Notes: a model not told the origin generated them from the sequence alone. DNA of 17,549 nt from Melampsora larici-populina 98AG31 (GCF_000204055.1 NW_006768911.1:46545-64093), one strand, 5' to 3'; positions 1 to 9,390 are shown, counted from the stretch's first letter. A program made the numbers and translations.

Positions 1-329
1 CTTTCCTTTTCTCTCTTTCCTTATCTTTTGGGAAAGAGAGTAAGTCTTCCACTTGAATCATCATCCAACATTATCACTAACACTAGTTGATGTATCTGAT
101 AGAATTACCATTAGATCATTCCATCTTAAGTCTCGAGCTTACTTTTTATTTCTCGTTTTAACTTTTACCTCCGTGACCGTTAGGTATAACACATTAGCTA
201 CTCTTTTCTTTATCTATATCTAATAACTTTCGTTTCTTACTTGTTTTTGTTTCTCTATCTAGGTTAGCATAGGTCTGCATACCTTGCTGTTTGGAGAAGA
301 GTGCTAATCTGTTGCACTATTGTTATAAG
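1..329 (+). other. Spliced-looking non-coding locus with two introns
   Basis: The segment reads as exon (to 39), intron 40-102, exon 103-183, intron 184-262 and exon from 263. Intron 1 starts GTAAGT, ends TAG and has a CTAAC branch-like site at 77-81, 22 bases before the acceptor. Intron 2 starts GTATAA and ends TAG, with CTAAT at 220-224. The boundaries are not guessed from motifs alone: a second copy at 353-473 matches the three exon segments and lacks exactly 40-102 and 184-262. No reading frame of note crosses the exons, so this is either a non-coding transcript or the untranslated leader of something whose ends are not visible (the 5' end is cut by the window edge). Transcription and splicing are inferred. 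Confidence 0.7.
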
Positions 330-352
330 GTTAGCTTTTAGTAATATAATTC

Positions 353-1247
353 ATCTTTTGGGAAAGAGAAATTACCATTAGATCATTCCATCTTAAGTCT
401 CGAGCTTACTTTTTATTTCTCGTTTTAACTTTTACCTCCGTGACCGTTAGGTTAGCATAGGTCTGCATACCTTCAAGGCAGCCACAGATACGGTACCGGT
501 ATCGTATCAGCGATACCAGCACCGTAATCGGTGGCTCGATACCATCAAATTCAATATCAGGTATCGTATACGGTTCCGGGTACGATACCCAGAACCGTAT
601 CGCATCAACCGATACCTATGGCATGCCATGGTAGGTACCGTACCTCATGTTGCAGAGCAATACGGTACGATACCGGTATTGTCTGAATTACTGACGATAC
701 GGTACGGTATCGTACCGTAGAGGCAGGACACGGCTACCGTGCCGTACCGTACCTCAGGTACGGTTACTAGTAAACGTATCTTCAACAAAAATGATTTCAA
801 ACATAGGATTGGAATGAGAATTAGGCAGGGAGTGAAAGGAAAAAGAAACAGAGACTAAAAAATAGCAAGACATGCTTCATCCAAAGTGTGACTAGTGAGG
901 TTGAGGGCCAATGCTTGCTGGAAGGGTGGCTACCGCTTTGACCCAGTACCGTACTCGTATAGTGGATACGGTTCCGATACCGTACCCTGACCTCGGTACT
1001 GACAGATTGAGGTATCCGGTATCGTACCGCAGGGCGGTTACGATACTGAGTACCGTACCGCGACATGCGATACCACCAGCCACTGCACTTGGTATCGTAG
1101 TCGTATCTTGGTTAAGATAACCGAGCTACGGTACCCGGCCAGTCGGATACGGTGCCGTACGATACCGGTACTGGTATCGTATCTGTGGCAGCCTTGATAC
1201 CTTGCTGTTTGGAGCAGAGTGCTAATCTGTTGCACTATTGTTATAAG
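353..1247 (+). pseudogene. Intron-less (processed) copy of the 1-329 locus, split by a transposon
   Basis: Bases 353-369, 370-450 and 451-473 match 23-39, 103-183 and 263-285 in order, with both candidate introns removed to the base. The third exon resumes at 1204-1247 after the foldback transposon at 474-1196 and its target duplication. The copy starts 23 bases after the end of the 67-base exon 3 unit of the source locus. The simplest explanation is reverse transcription of a spliced RNA and insertion beside its source. No poly(A) tract or clear target duplication is visible, so the mechanism (LINE-like, LTR template switch, or other) is open. Confidence 0.7.
474..1196. mobile_element. 723-base foldback transposon with GGTAYCG-word arms
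   Basis: The left end CAAGGCAGCCACAGATACG is matched in inverse at the right end with one mismatch, and the match continues imperfectly for about 27 bases. It is flanked by the 7-base direct duplication ATACCTT (467-473 and 1197-1203). The untouched 67-base unit at 1248-1314 has one ATACCTT at the same place and acts as an empty site, so the ends are firm. Both arms (about 474-775 and 946-1196) are dense in palindromic GGTACC / GGTATCG / CGGTACG words. The middle (about 776-945) is unrelated and non-repetitive. There is no transposase; short open frames in it are by-products of the repeats. A 7-base duplication fits no superfamily cleanly; hAT-like (8) is the nearest guess. Confidence 0.88.
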
Positions 1248-1315
1248 GTTAGCATAGGTCTGCATACCTTGCTGTTTGGAGAAGAGTGCTAATCTGTTGC
1301 ACTATTGTTATAAGG

Positions 1316-2503
1316 AACCCGTGATCTTAGCCATTTACAAATGTGAACCTCCCAGCATTGTTCTTTCAATCCCAAGAGGATAAGGTATCAGTTCATTGAG
1401 CGATATCATTTTATTTAATTAGAGAGACAAGAGAATTCTTGGCTTACTCTAATCTCTTTCAAAACCGTGTCTTGAAAAGATGCATACATCCCAGCAGCCT
1501 CTCTTGCAACCCATGTTTGTCCAAATGCTTTTGCATCACGTTGGGCATATCGAAAGGCGGTTCGTTACAATGAATCCTCTATTCGATTCTAAGGTAAGGC
1601 CTCAGAGAGGATCCATAGTGCCAAGATGTGATTGAAAACATTGTTCTTGAATGGCAACTTACTGTTGAAGAAGTCGGGCATTTGCTTTTGCACAGCTGAA
1701 GCTGAAGCCGCTTCAATATTGAGAAGAGAAGCTGGAAGGTTCATACCGCTCTCTATTGCATCCTGCCACATGGTACACGGAAATCGACAACGTCCTTTGC
1801 CGTATCCGTCGCGATGGATTTTGAGATTGCCCAATGAGTCGGTTGCAACTCGCACAGGCTTCCTACACCAAAGACATGGGTACAACAACAGCGGATTACC
1901 CTTTTTCTTCTATTGTGTGTTTGAACACTTTAGTGTGTGAGATGAATACAATAGAAGGAGTAACAGCTTACATTGTCTTCTGATCGGAAAGGGGGTCCAA
2001 AATACTCTTCTGCAGGGGGAAAAGCGGGCACCTCTTCTGATTCTTGGTCGTTGCTGCTCACTTCAAGTACCTTTGTTCGCTTGTTTTCTGACAAGCGGTG
2101 AGGCCATTGTCCGATTATTGGTTCATTTCAGATTTGGGGGGTAAACCATCTTGAGGGGGCTTCTGATAAATAGGAATGGCGTCAGTGATGGGTCTGAGGT
2201 CATCTCTCAAAGATGATAACTCAAAATTCAAAGTACTAACCTGTGATGACTTTGCCGTTGAAGGAGCACACTGCCTTTTTTTGCCAGGTGCTTGATCTGA
2301 AGTTTCAGATGCTAAGCCAGGAGAGCTTGGTCAATTCTGACTTTGGGATGCTTTTGACGATAGAGACTTTCAAGGCTTTGATCCAGTAGCTTTGGTAAGA
2401 GGGATTTTCCTTTGGCTATCAGTGGACGGATTGACCATGCCTGGTAAGCTCTTACAAGGGGTTGGTGGTCTGGTCAATCAACAAAGTGGGGTTGATGAGA
2501 CGT
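1316..2503 (-). pseudogene. hAT1 transposase relic, exons 1 (3' part) to 4 (start)
   Basis: Read on the minus strand this is homologous to 11140-12320 of hAT2. Exon 1 remainder is 2503-2241, then intron 2240-2163 (donor GTTAGT), exon 2 at 2162-1972, intron 1971-1910 (donor GTAAGC), exon 3 at 1909-1448 (462 bases, the same length as in hAT2), intron 1447-1363, and the first bases of exon 4 to about 1316. Exon 3 carries the BED-like finger (CLWC, then GNLKIHRDGYGKG) and the following helical region (LPFKN, ALWILSEALP). It is dead: a TAA and a frameshift in exon 2, a TAG at 1591-1589 where hAT2 has Trp, and another stop shortly after. The catalytic half and the 3' end of the element are missing, lost at the junction with the 67-base repeats. 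Confidence 0.85.
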
Positions 2504-2512
2504 TGTAGAAAT

Positions 2513-2532
2513 CCTACGCAGTGTAGCGTAGG
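2513..2532. other. Perfect hairpin near the 5' end of the LTR-like element
   Basis: CCTACGC (2513-2519) and GCGTAGG (2526-2532) form a perfect 7-base stem with the loop AGTGTA. The same hairpin with the same loop is intact in copy 2 at 8927-8946, although the surrounding sequence has diverged and lost many CpGs. Its position 9 bases from the element end suggests an end-recognition or structural role, which is inference. Confidence 0.6.
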
Positions 2533-3294
2533 CTGAGCCGGAGAGGGGAAGAATCACCAACCGAGAGAGCGGATGAAACTACAGGCGCTGTGAAGCTGCC
2601 CTCGTCCTTCGAAATCACTTTCAAATTTAAGATGAGCCTTTACTTTTCACTTCTTTTTCTTTTTAAGGTTTCTCAAAACCTATTTTACACCACGCGGTTG
2701 AATGTGCAGCGTTTGGCAGAGTCTAACAATACTACACACAGAACTGTACAGTCCTTTCACAGGTAATTGACACCTGTAACATGCTGAATTGAGGTAGTAA
2801 AGAGGGGGGAGATGGGTTTTATCAACGGTGGGGTTTTATCTGGAAGTTAAGTACTTGGACTTGGGGCCTAATTTTGATTTTGAGGTAATAAAATATAAGA
2901 ATTAAATAAAAAGAAGACTTTAATAAAATATAAGACTCTAGACTCCAATCACCGAGCTCAGCAAAAAAAAAACCAAGAACAAAACAGAACACTTGATAAC
3001 AATTAAACTCAAGGTAGGAGCAATCTACTTTGTCTCTGTTATCAAAGAAGTTCTACTACTGACTCAAAAAAAGACTAATACTCTTATTCAATAACCTTTA
3101 GGACTCGGACTTCAAATACACAACACGGACATGACACTAACACAAAACACTCGATAACACCAACACTCTGAGGAAAAGAAGAAACTAACACACTCTCAAG
3201 ACACACTGAAAGACACAAAACACACGAACACACAAATTAAACTGATGTTTTGATGGATCAAAATCCCCTTTTACTACTCAATCCCTCTCCCTTT

Positions 3295-3299
3295 TATAA
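3295..3299 (+). promoter_or_regulatory. Candidate TATA box of LTR copy 1
   Basis: CCCTTTTATAACTT lies in an otherwise C/T-rich stretch. The corresponding place in copy 2 has TATATA at 14969-14974, just after the hAT2 insertion. Both are followed downstream by a CCCCAACCA(A/G)TT block and then a GTAAGT, the order expected for promoter, leader and leader intron. Confidence 0.4.
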
Positions 3300-3407
3300 C
3301 TTTTCCTCATCTCTAAAACCACAACTCAATCATTCTCATATCAACCCCAACGTGTTTTTCACCCCAACCAATTGTTCTCAAAGTTGATTTATCATTTATA
3401 TTCCTAT

Positions 3408-3487
3408 GTAAGTGTTTTCTCCTTCTCTTATTTGTTTTCTTATATTGTTCATCATCTAAAACTGGTTGTTAACTTTTCAATTTCCAG
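3408..3487 (+). other. Candidate leader intron in LTR copy 1
   Basis: GTAAGT at 3408 and TTTCCAG ending at 3487 bound an 80-base T-rich stretch with a TTAAC branch-like site, about 110 bases after the TATA candidate. It is supported only by motifs and by a GTAAGT in the corresponding part of copy 2 (near 15103). Confidence 0.35.
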
Positions 3488-3607
3488 CTCTGATTTCATT
3501 CTAGTTTCAACTTTGGGCCTCAAAATCGAAATTCCTATTATCTTTTAAATTCAATTTTGATCTTTGATTCCAGTATGATTTGAGTATGAACCAAGGTGAG
3601 TCTTGTA

Positions 3608-3873
3608 AGGACCCCAGTATGCTCCTATGAGGGGTACTGATGTCAAAAGATGACTTTTGAGCTCCTGCGTAATTACACTCCATGGGATTATGCACTATTG
3701 TCTTAGATTTTGCCGGTTTCGGCCCATTCCAGAGCTGCTTAAAGGTACAATACAGCTGATTTGAAAGATTAAACTTGTCTCAAAGTATGGGTAAAGAAAG
3801 GGGCTTATCTCCGCGGGAGCTCAAAAGTCATCTTTTTACATCAGTACCCCTCATAGGAGCATACCGGGGTCCT
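3608..3873. mobile_element. 266-base MITE with 62-base inverted repeats
   Basis: The arms 3608-3669 and 3812-3873 are inverted copies with three mismatches, starting AGGACCCC(A/G)GTATGC. They are flanked by a perfect 8-base direct duplication GTCTTGTA (3600-3607 and 3874-3881). The 142-base centre carries no gene. An 8-base duplication and short length suggest a hAT-mobilised MITE, but the TIR does not resemble hAT1 or hAT2, so its driver is not in this window. A short open frame starting near 3775 overlaps the right arm and is not credible as a gene. Confidence 0.9.
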
Positions 3874-4639
3874 GTCTTGTATTCATCTTCTAAGGACTGT
3901 GGCTCCATTCAAATTGATCCCAGCCTCTTTCTAACTACCACCTTCAAAATTTCTCATCAAACTTTCATCTCTGATTTGTTTTTCCTTTCACATCCCACTA
4001 ACACTTCCTAATTGTTTTTTCTAGGTATATACCCCAAAATCGATCCTCATGTTCAGTTAATCATTTCGATCTCAGCCTTTGAATTTGATAACTCTTCTAT
4101 GTATGTTGTTTCTTTTTCCTCTAGTTTTGGATGGTTGCTGACTGCCTTTAACTTATTTGTACATATTGTCGAGTTTGTTTCTAAGCTATTAGCCCGGATC
4201 AATCATCCTAATCTCCTTCAGGTGAGGTTCACTTTGATATGACATTCCTATCAGCTAATTCTGAATCACTTTCAGCCTATTACCACCTTCAGACAGTCCT
4301 GTTCACTTGTTTTATTGTTATTTTGTTATTGATTCCTGATCAAGCTCTGTTCTAGGATCTAGTTAACTATTGATATCTTGAACGTATTGACTCTTGTTCT
4401 ATTATGTTTCCTCCTATGAGTTTCTTTTATTTAGTTGTAAGTTAGAATATTGAAATGAATTTATATGTATTAATGATAAGAGTAACTAGAACAAATATCA
4501 GAGTTGAGTATAAAGGGATCCCAGCAAGATCCTTGAATGATTCAGACATTTCAGGTATATTCCTTGAAAGAAAACTAAACTATAGATGTTTTGTAAGATT
4601 AAAGATGGAGCCCTTCTGGAATTCTGATTACCACAACGT

Positions 4640-5212
4640 CAGAGGGAGCTTGAGAACGGTAGGGAGGGTGCATTTGGGGCTGCTGCTAGCCATGAAGAGA
4701 TTATGATAAGATGATATTGAATTAATTTAGGAAGAGATGGTTTGAGAGAGAAAAAGGAAGGTATTTGTGATTGTAAGATAAAATATTGAGATGGTTTGAG
4801 GTTTGAATCAGAGGGACAGGAAGTTCCTCTTTGAAAGCTGGCCATTGTGGCGTTCTGAGTACTTGAGTCCAGATTGGGGGAAGGGGTTCCAGGCCATTGT
4901 TGATGCAAGGGGTTGACCAAAATGGGTTCCTACAACCGAAATGGGTTCCTTGGAGGGAATGTGGAACATGGTAATAAGAGGAGTTCCTCTATCAAAGAGG
5001 ACCTACCCTTTTGGCACGGCGTACCCCGTTGCCCCCTTGCTTTGCTGGCAAAGGGGCATCAGGTCAACACAACAGGTCAGAAATTTGATCTGAAGGGGGC
5101 AACATGTCAAGCAATGGCCAAACCAATGTGTTGCCCTCCGTTGCTCAACAGTCCCCGCTGCAATTTGTTGCCCTTTGTTGCTTGCCTGGAGCAAAGCAGC
5201 GGCCCAACGTTG
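4640..5212 (-). pseudogene. hAT1 5' end: TIR, subterminal array, leader and start codon
   Basis: On the minus strand this begins CAACGTTGGGCCG (5212 downward), identical over 13 bases to the left TIR of hAT2. It runs through a GCAAC-rich subterminal region (to about 5010) that aligns with 10533-10735, including a shared TTGGCCATTGC block. After a C/T-rich leader it reaches an ATG at 4693-4691 followed by codons for MASSS, matching MDSSP of hAT2. It stops at 4640, next to the ACGT duplication of the LTR-like insertion, and the gene resumes at 2503. Base changes against hAT2 are often CG to TG/CA. A target duplication partner for the outer end (ACTCCAAA at 5213) is not found because the other end of the element is lost. 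Confidence 0.8.
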
Positions 5213-6239
5213 ACTCCAAACCTAACTGTAGTGATATTTGTTTGTGTCACTACTGTGGTTTAGGGTTTAATTATTACTATTAGTTATGATTATTATTAAT
5301 ACTACATAATTACGTATTCATGTTATGTGGTATAAGCATTTTAACTCTTGACACTGAGTTATGAGGTGTAATTGGTGTTTTGTTACATATTACATATGAT
5401 TTTAAATGTATAAGTATATGTAATTGGTGTTTGTATATGTTCTATTACAGGTTACATGTGTTTTATAAGCTGTATGTACATGTAATTAGGTTACTGAGTT
5501 CTATTATTCTATCATATGCTTAGTTTGCTTCATTGAACACTTCATCTAGAATTATAACATATTAACCTAGGTTTTGAAAGGCTTAGAAAAGTATAAGCAC
5601 CATGCCCGTGTGGTGTTTGCTCATCAACAAGCGCACACGAGTCGCCTTTGTGCCTCAATGGGAGTTTGTGTGCGCTTGTCGTCGGGCGACTGCCACAAGG
5701 ACATGGTGAAGGCTACAGCCATTGGCCAATAAGTTGTTGGACGTTTCCTTTGTGGATGGTAGTTAGCTTATAGCTTTGTCAGGTTTTATCTTTCATTAGT
5801 CTGGTTCTTAGTAGAGGGTAGTCTGTCTGTTGATTTGGTTGCAAGTTGTATTCAAGGGGGTAGTCTGTGGTAGTTCCTGTAGGATTAGTCTTTTCACTGA
5901 GTTATATTTAAACTTCACTTTGCTTTGGGGAATTATAGTCTGAAGTAGTAATTGTAGTGTAGCTTTTTTTCTCTGTGTTCAGTACATACTATTTTATTTA
6001 CAAGCCTTCTTCATTTAAGCACCTTACCATCCCTTATCCCTTATTTAAATCTTAATACACTCCATACTACTATTTTACCCTTTTCTCATTTCTGTAGTAC
6101 TCCTCAGAGTATTATATTCCTCTCTTTCTCCTGGTCTTTTGGCTCTTTCAAAGGCTCAGTAATATTTAGAGTAGGTTAGTTAACTCTATCCAAAGGTTAT
6201 TTGCACACCTCATATACTTCTTTTGTGTGTGTGTGGTGA
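5213..6239. other. Gene-free stretch between hAT1 and gypsy
   Basis: It is AT-rich (5220-5560 has several TTACAT/ATGTAA words), then has a foldback at 5598-5708, then T-rich sequence to 6239. There is no credible coding region. The upstream end and 5' LTR of the gypsy element at 6240 should lie here, but I cannot recognise either. Confidence 0.5.
5598..5708. repeat. Small foldback with interleaved arms
   Basis: Inverted arms 5598-5638 and 5668-5708 start CACCATG and end CATGGTG, and share an 11-base perfect match (5628-5638 with 5668-5678). A second pair, AGTCGCC at 5640-5646 and GGCGACT at 5685-5691, interleaves with the first (order a-b-a'-b'), so the RNA could form a pseudoknot. It is markedly more GC-rich than its surroundings. 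No target duplication beyond AAG is seen. It may be a tiny MITE or a structured RNA segment. Confidence 0.55.
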
Positions 6240-6716
6240 TTGTCTTTATTTCTTTGGCTCCCTACTCAGTTACAGCTTGCTAAAACTCATCTTTTCAGCA
6301 AGGGTTCCTACAACAACTGTGAAAAGCTCAAACTGCTTGGCTCCGTACTGAATGAAGAAGCAATGGCAGTGTGGTATCAATTCAACAAGGATAACTTACG
6401 CCGACGATCTGGGAGAGATGCCATGGATATGATGGCTACAGGCACTCTACCCCATGTTTTGCTTACAGATACGGAGGCAGCATTCAGACAATTAGAGATG
6501 AAGCCTCAAGAATCCTTTGAAGCATATGTAATGCAGGATCAAGGAATCCATTGACTGATCAAATGGTTGGGAAACATCACGGACCATCATCTAGCTCAGT
6601 ATATTACGTGGGGTGCACCACAGTTATTCCGTGATATGATTGATTGGGAGAAACATTTGAAGGCGGGACCTTTTTCCTTCCCTGTGTTCAAGGACGCCAC
6701 AGATGGAATTTGGTGA
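6240..6716 (+). pseudogene. Ty3/gypsy gag-like remnant
   Basis: One frame is open except for a TGA at 6552-6554 and ends at TGA 6714-6716. It encodes a gag-like helical stretch (LKLLGSVLNEEAMAVWYQF, later WGAPQLFRDMIDWEKHL). There is no ATG at the 5' side, so it is truncated or its start is lost. The call rests mainly on position directly before protease and RT segments and on general gag character (hydrophobic/charged, EAMAVWYQF-like). No zinc knuckle is inside it. Confidence 0.5.
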
Positions 6717-6875
6717 TTCTTAATTCACAGCAAGTTATTAAACAATCCTACCACTAGCTCCATATCCTAATACCAACACCACGTCCAACAACAATTGACC
6801 TGTATACCCTTCCAGAACCAGGACTGACAAGGAAAGAGCAGACAATGGTTGGAGGTATCATGAGTACTTAACGCA

Positions 6876-7683
6876 TTAGAGTATCTGTGCAGTGTGTAAA
6901 GAGAAGTGTAATAATTCAACATGCACCAAGAAGTCAACACAATTTTTATCAGTACCTGCTAAGTGCAATGCTGGACCAAGACCACCCTGTAACACACCAA
7001 TTGCAAGACCCAATCCAGCAGGAGCTCCTACCCAACAACCAGCTGGAAGACCAAGCACAACCACAGCAACAGCAAGGGTTGCAGCCATAGACTCATTCCC
7101 TGGACTACTTGCCTGGGACGTTGTGGCCTATGAAGAGGCGGACTGGTATTGTGAGACTCAAATTGAAGAAGCAGCAGGAATGGAAGCAGGGTGCATACCT
7201 CTCTTGCCTGTCTCTCCAATCATCCTGGAGCTAACATGCAATGGCCAACCAATTTGTGATTTGATCGATTCCGGTGCAGGAAAAAATCTCATGTTGGATC
7301 ACATAGCGGCTAGATGACAAATTCCTTGTTGACCATTGATGGCTCCTGTAGAGGTACGCCTGGCAATAGCTACAGAAGGATCCTCTGTAGTGTTGAAAGG
7401 TTTTGCTTTGGCAATCTCAAATGTGCAACTCCCAGCATCAGATTTGGTGCTGTCTTCTTCAAATTGGCACCTCTAGGATCAAAATACAATATGATTTTAG
7501 GATTACCTTTTCTGTCAAAGTTTGAATTAGACATTTCCTTGCATTGTTGCTGTTTTGTTCATACCCCAAGTGGTAAAGTCGTGTTTGAAAACAAGAAGCA
7601 TATTGAAATGCAGACATTGACTTGTGCTCTAGAGAATTTAGAAAGGATGAGTGAGATTGGGAGTTTAGGAGAGAGAGAGAAGA
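6876..7683 (+). pseudogene. Ty3/gypsy protease region, broken
   Basis: The frame from 6877 has a Cys-rich patch (CAVCKEKCNNSTC), possibly a decayed zinc knuckle, then a Pro/Gln-rich linker. The aspartic protease core follows as CDLIDSGAGKNLM (DSGA active site, about 7256-7294). The frame then has two TGA codons (7315-7317 and 7330-7332) but continues recognisably. After a frame change near 7470 it reads on as YNMILGLPFLSKFELDI, the usual second protease motif (ILGxPFL). All parts are in the same order as in gypsy polyproteins. The stops and frameshift mean no functional product. Confidence 0.75.
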
Positions 7684-7691
7684 TGCAATGT

Positions 7692-8917
7692 TGAAAGAGT
7701 TTAAGGATATGTTCCCAGCCGAGTTACCACCGGTGGAAGAGGATAAAGCGCCAGAAACATTCCCTGAAGGAATGCCAGATCCAGGAAGACATTTTAGGCA
7801 CAAGATTGTCCGACCCAAATGTTGTGATCAATGGAAAAACAGTACAGTTACCCATTGAAACATAGGGACTGTGGCAAAAGTTGATTGACCAACACTTGAA
7901 GGCCAATTGCATACGGCACTCACATAGCCAATACGTATCACCTTCTATAATAATCCCCAAAAAGGATCCAACATAGTTGCCTAGGTGGGTCTGCAATCAC
8001 AGAACATTGAATAAATTCACTGTCAAGGACCGAACACCATTACCTAACGTGGATGAAGCAGTCAGGCTGGTAGCAACAGGAAAGGTGTGGTCAATACCGC
8101 AAGAGCACCGCACTATGTTGCAGTTGTGGTGCGGTTGCGTAGCGCTTTTGGGCACAGCAGTCAAGACTCTGTGGGGACTTTATTAATGGGTAGTAATGCC
8201 CATGGGGCTTACGAATGGACCGGCTACTCAGCAGGCACGTAATGAAGAAATTTTGGGAGAATTGGTTGGAAAAATTTGTGTCGTTTATATTGATGACATT
8301 GTTATTTTTTCACAAAGTATTGGAGAGCACAAGGAACACCTGCGTATGGTACTAGAGCACCTTTGAAAAGCAAAACTTTATTTCTCAATCAAGAAGAGCA
8401 AGCTGTTCAGGTGTCAAAGTCAGTTCCTAGGACACAAGATCAGTTGGTTAGGAGTATGCCCCAACGAGGAGAAAGTTACAAAAATCTCAAAATGGGCTTC
8501 ACCATCATCAACCAAACAACTACTGAAATTTTTAGGTACCGTCCAGTGGATGAAGAAATTCATCAACAGCCTTTCTCATTATGTTGGAACACTAACCCCA
8601 CTAACCAGTACATCACTCAAAGGCAAGCCTTTTAAATGGGGAACAGCAGAAGAGAATGCTTTCAATAACATCAAGTGGCTTATCACTACCTTATCAGTCT
8701 TACAAAACCTTGACTACGGTTCTGGAGAGCCAATTTGGCGGTTCACCGACGCTAGTGGGAATGGCCTGGGGGTGGCGCACTTTCAAGGTGCTGATTGTAG
8801 GTTGGTGACACCGGGACTAGGGATCTACCCTGTCCATGTCACAACCCGGAAAGCACCACAAGTGGTCAAGACACAGCTACAAGACACGTTCAAGCGAGCA
8901 GACCACGTGACTTACGC
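7692..8917 (+). pseudogene. Ty3/gypsy reverse transcriptase and RNase H, broken and cut
   Basis: The region opens with LKEFKDMFP and PEGMPDPGRHFRHKI. After a frame change near 7807 one frame carries IIIPKKDP, RWVCNHRTLNKF (RT domain), LPNVDEAVRLV, MPMGLTNGPATQQ and the catalytic YIDD at 8286-8297. It continues through FLGHKISWLGVCPNEEK, the KPFKWG linker and RNase H FTDASGNG (Asp at 8748-8750). Stops interrupt it at TAG (about 7863 and 7974), TAA (about 8187) and TGA (about 8364). The RT segment between VRLVATGKVWS and TAVKTLWGLY, normally the DLTNAFFQTR block with the first catalytic Asp, is replaced by an unrelated GC-rich stretch (about 8092-8150). RNase H ends at 8917 where the second LTR-like copy begins. 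No integrase is present in the window. Confidence 0.85.
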
Positions 8918-9390
8918 TGTAGAACGCCTACGCAGTGTAGCGTAGGCTGAGCCGGAGAGGGTAAGAATCACCACTCGTGGGAGCGGATGAAACTACAGGT
9001 GTGGTGAAGCTGCCCTCGACCTTTTGTTGCAGTTCAAAAAGAACCAGAGCAATCTAACAACTTTCTATCTTCACAAATTTTTCCCCCAAAACTTTGTTTA
9101 TCCCGTAGATGGATGCGCAAAGTCTGGCGGAGCCTGGCAGTGTACAGTACACACCCACACAACGTCTATAACCGGAGTTATGCAAATTTTGATTTTTTCT
9201 ACTTTTGGAGTGAGTCCGGAACAATGCTTTTACAATCGGAGAGGGGGGAGATGGTTTTGTCGGCGGCGGGGATTTTCCGGAAATTTGGGTACTTGGACCC
9301 GGATTTAACAATTTATAACTGTTTCGAATAATTGGCAAAGTCAAATTTCCAGAAAGGGATTTTTCAAAATTGGCGAATTTGTTGAAAGGG

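Larger units (their letters stand above)
263..1314 (+). repeat. 67-base unit, three copies
   Basis: A 67-base unit beginning GTTAGCATAGG and ending GTTATAAG lies at 263-329, at 451-473 plus 1204-1247 (interrupted by the 723-base transposon), and at 1248-1314. The last two are in direct tandem. The first copy is followed by only the opening GTTAGC of another unit. Copies differ at about one base (GAGAAG versus GAGCAG). The array abuts the broken end of the hAT1 relic at 1315/1316. Confidence 0.85.
2504..4635 (+). mobile_element. LTR-like element, copy 1 (solo LTR?) inside hAT1
   Basis: The element starts TGTAGAA and ends TACCACA (TG...CA, with an imperfect short inverted repeat). It is flanked by ACGT on both sides (2500-2503, 4636-4639). 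It sits exactly where hAT1 homology stops and resumes, so it inserted into hAT1. A related copy starts at 8918. Shared blocks include 2504-2610, about 2690-2880, a GAGCTCAGCA block near 2955, and a promoter-like stretch near 3290-3420. No protein-coding content is recognised. Without the nested 266-base MITE and its duplication it is about 1.86 kb, large for a solo LTR, so a non-autonomous LTR element is an alternative. Orientation is inferred from the TATA box and leader intron. Confidence 0.65.

Noticed and set aside
821..1265. Short proteins rich in Tyr/Arg/Val around 821-1265
   Set aside because: They are frames through the GGTAYCG-word arm of the 723-base transposon, open on both strands because of the repeat.
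2504..8917. One full gypsy element with 5' LTR at 2504 and 3' LTR at 8918
   Set aside because: The left copy is closed on both sides by hAT1 sequence and ACGT duplications (2500-2503, 4636-4639), and hAT1's own TIR lies between it and gag, so the two LTR-like copies do not frame the gypsy genes.
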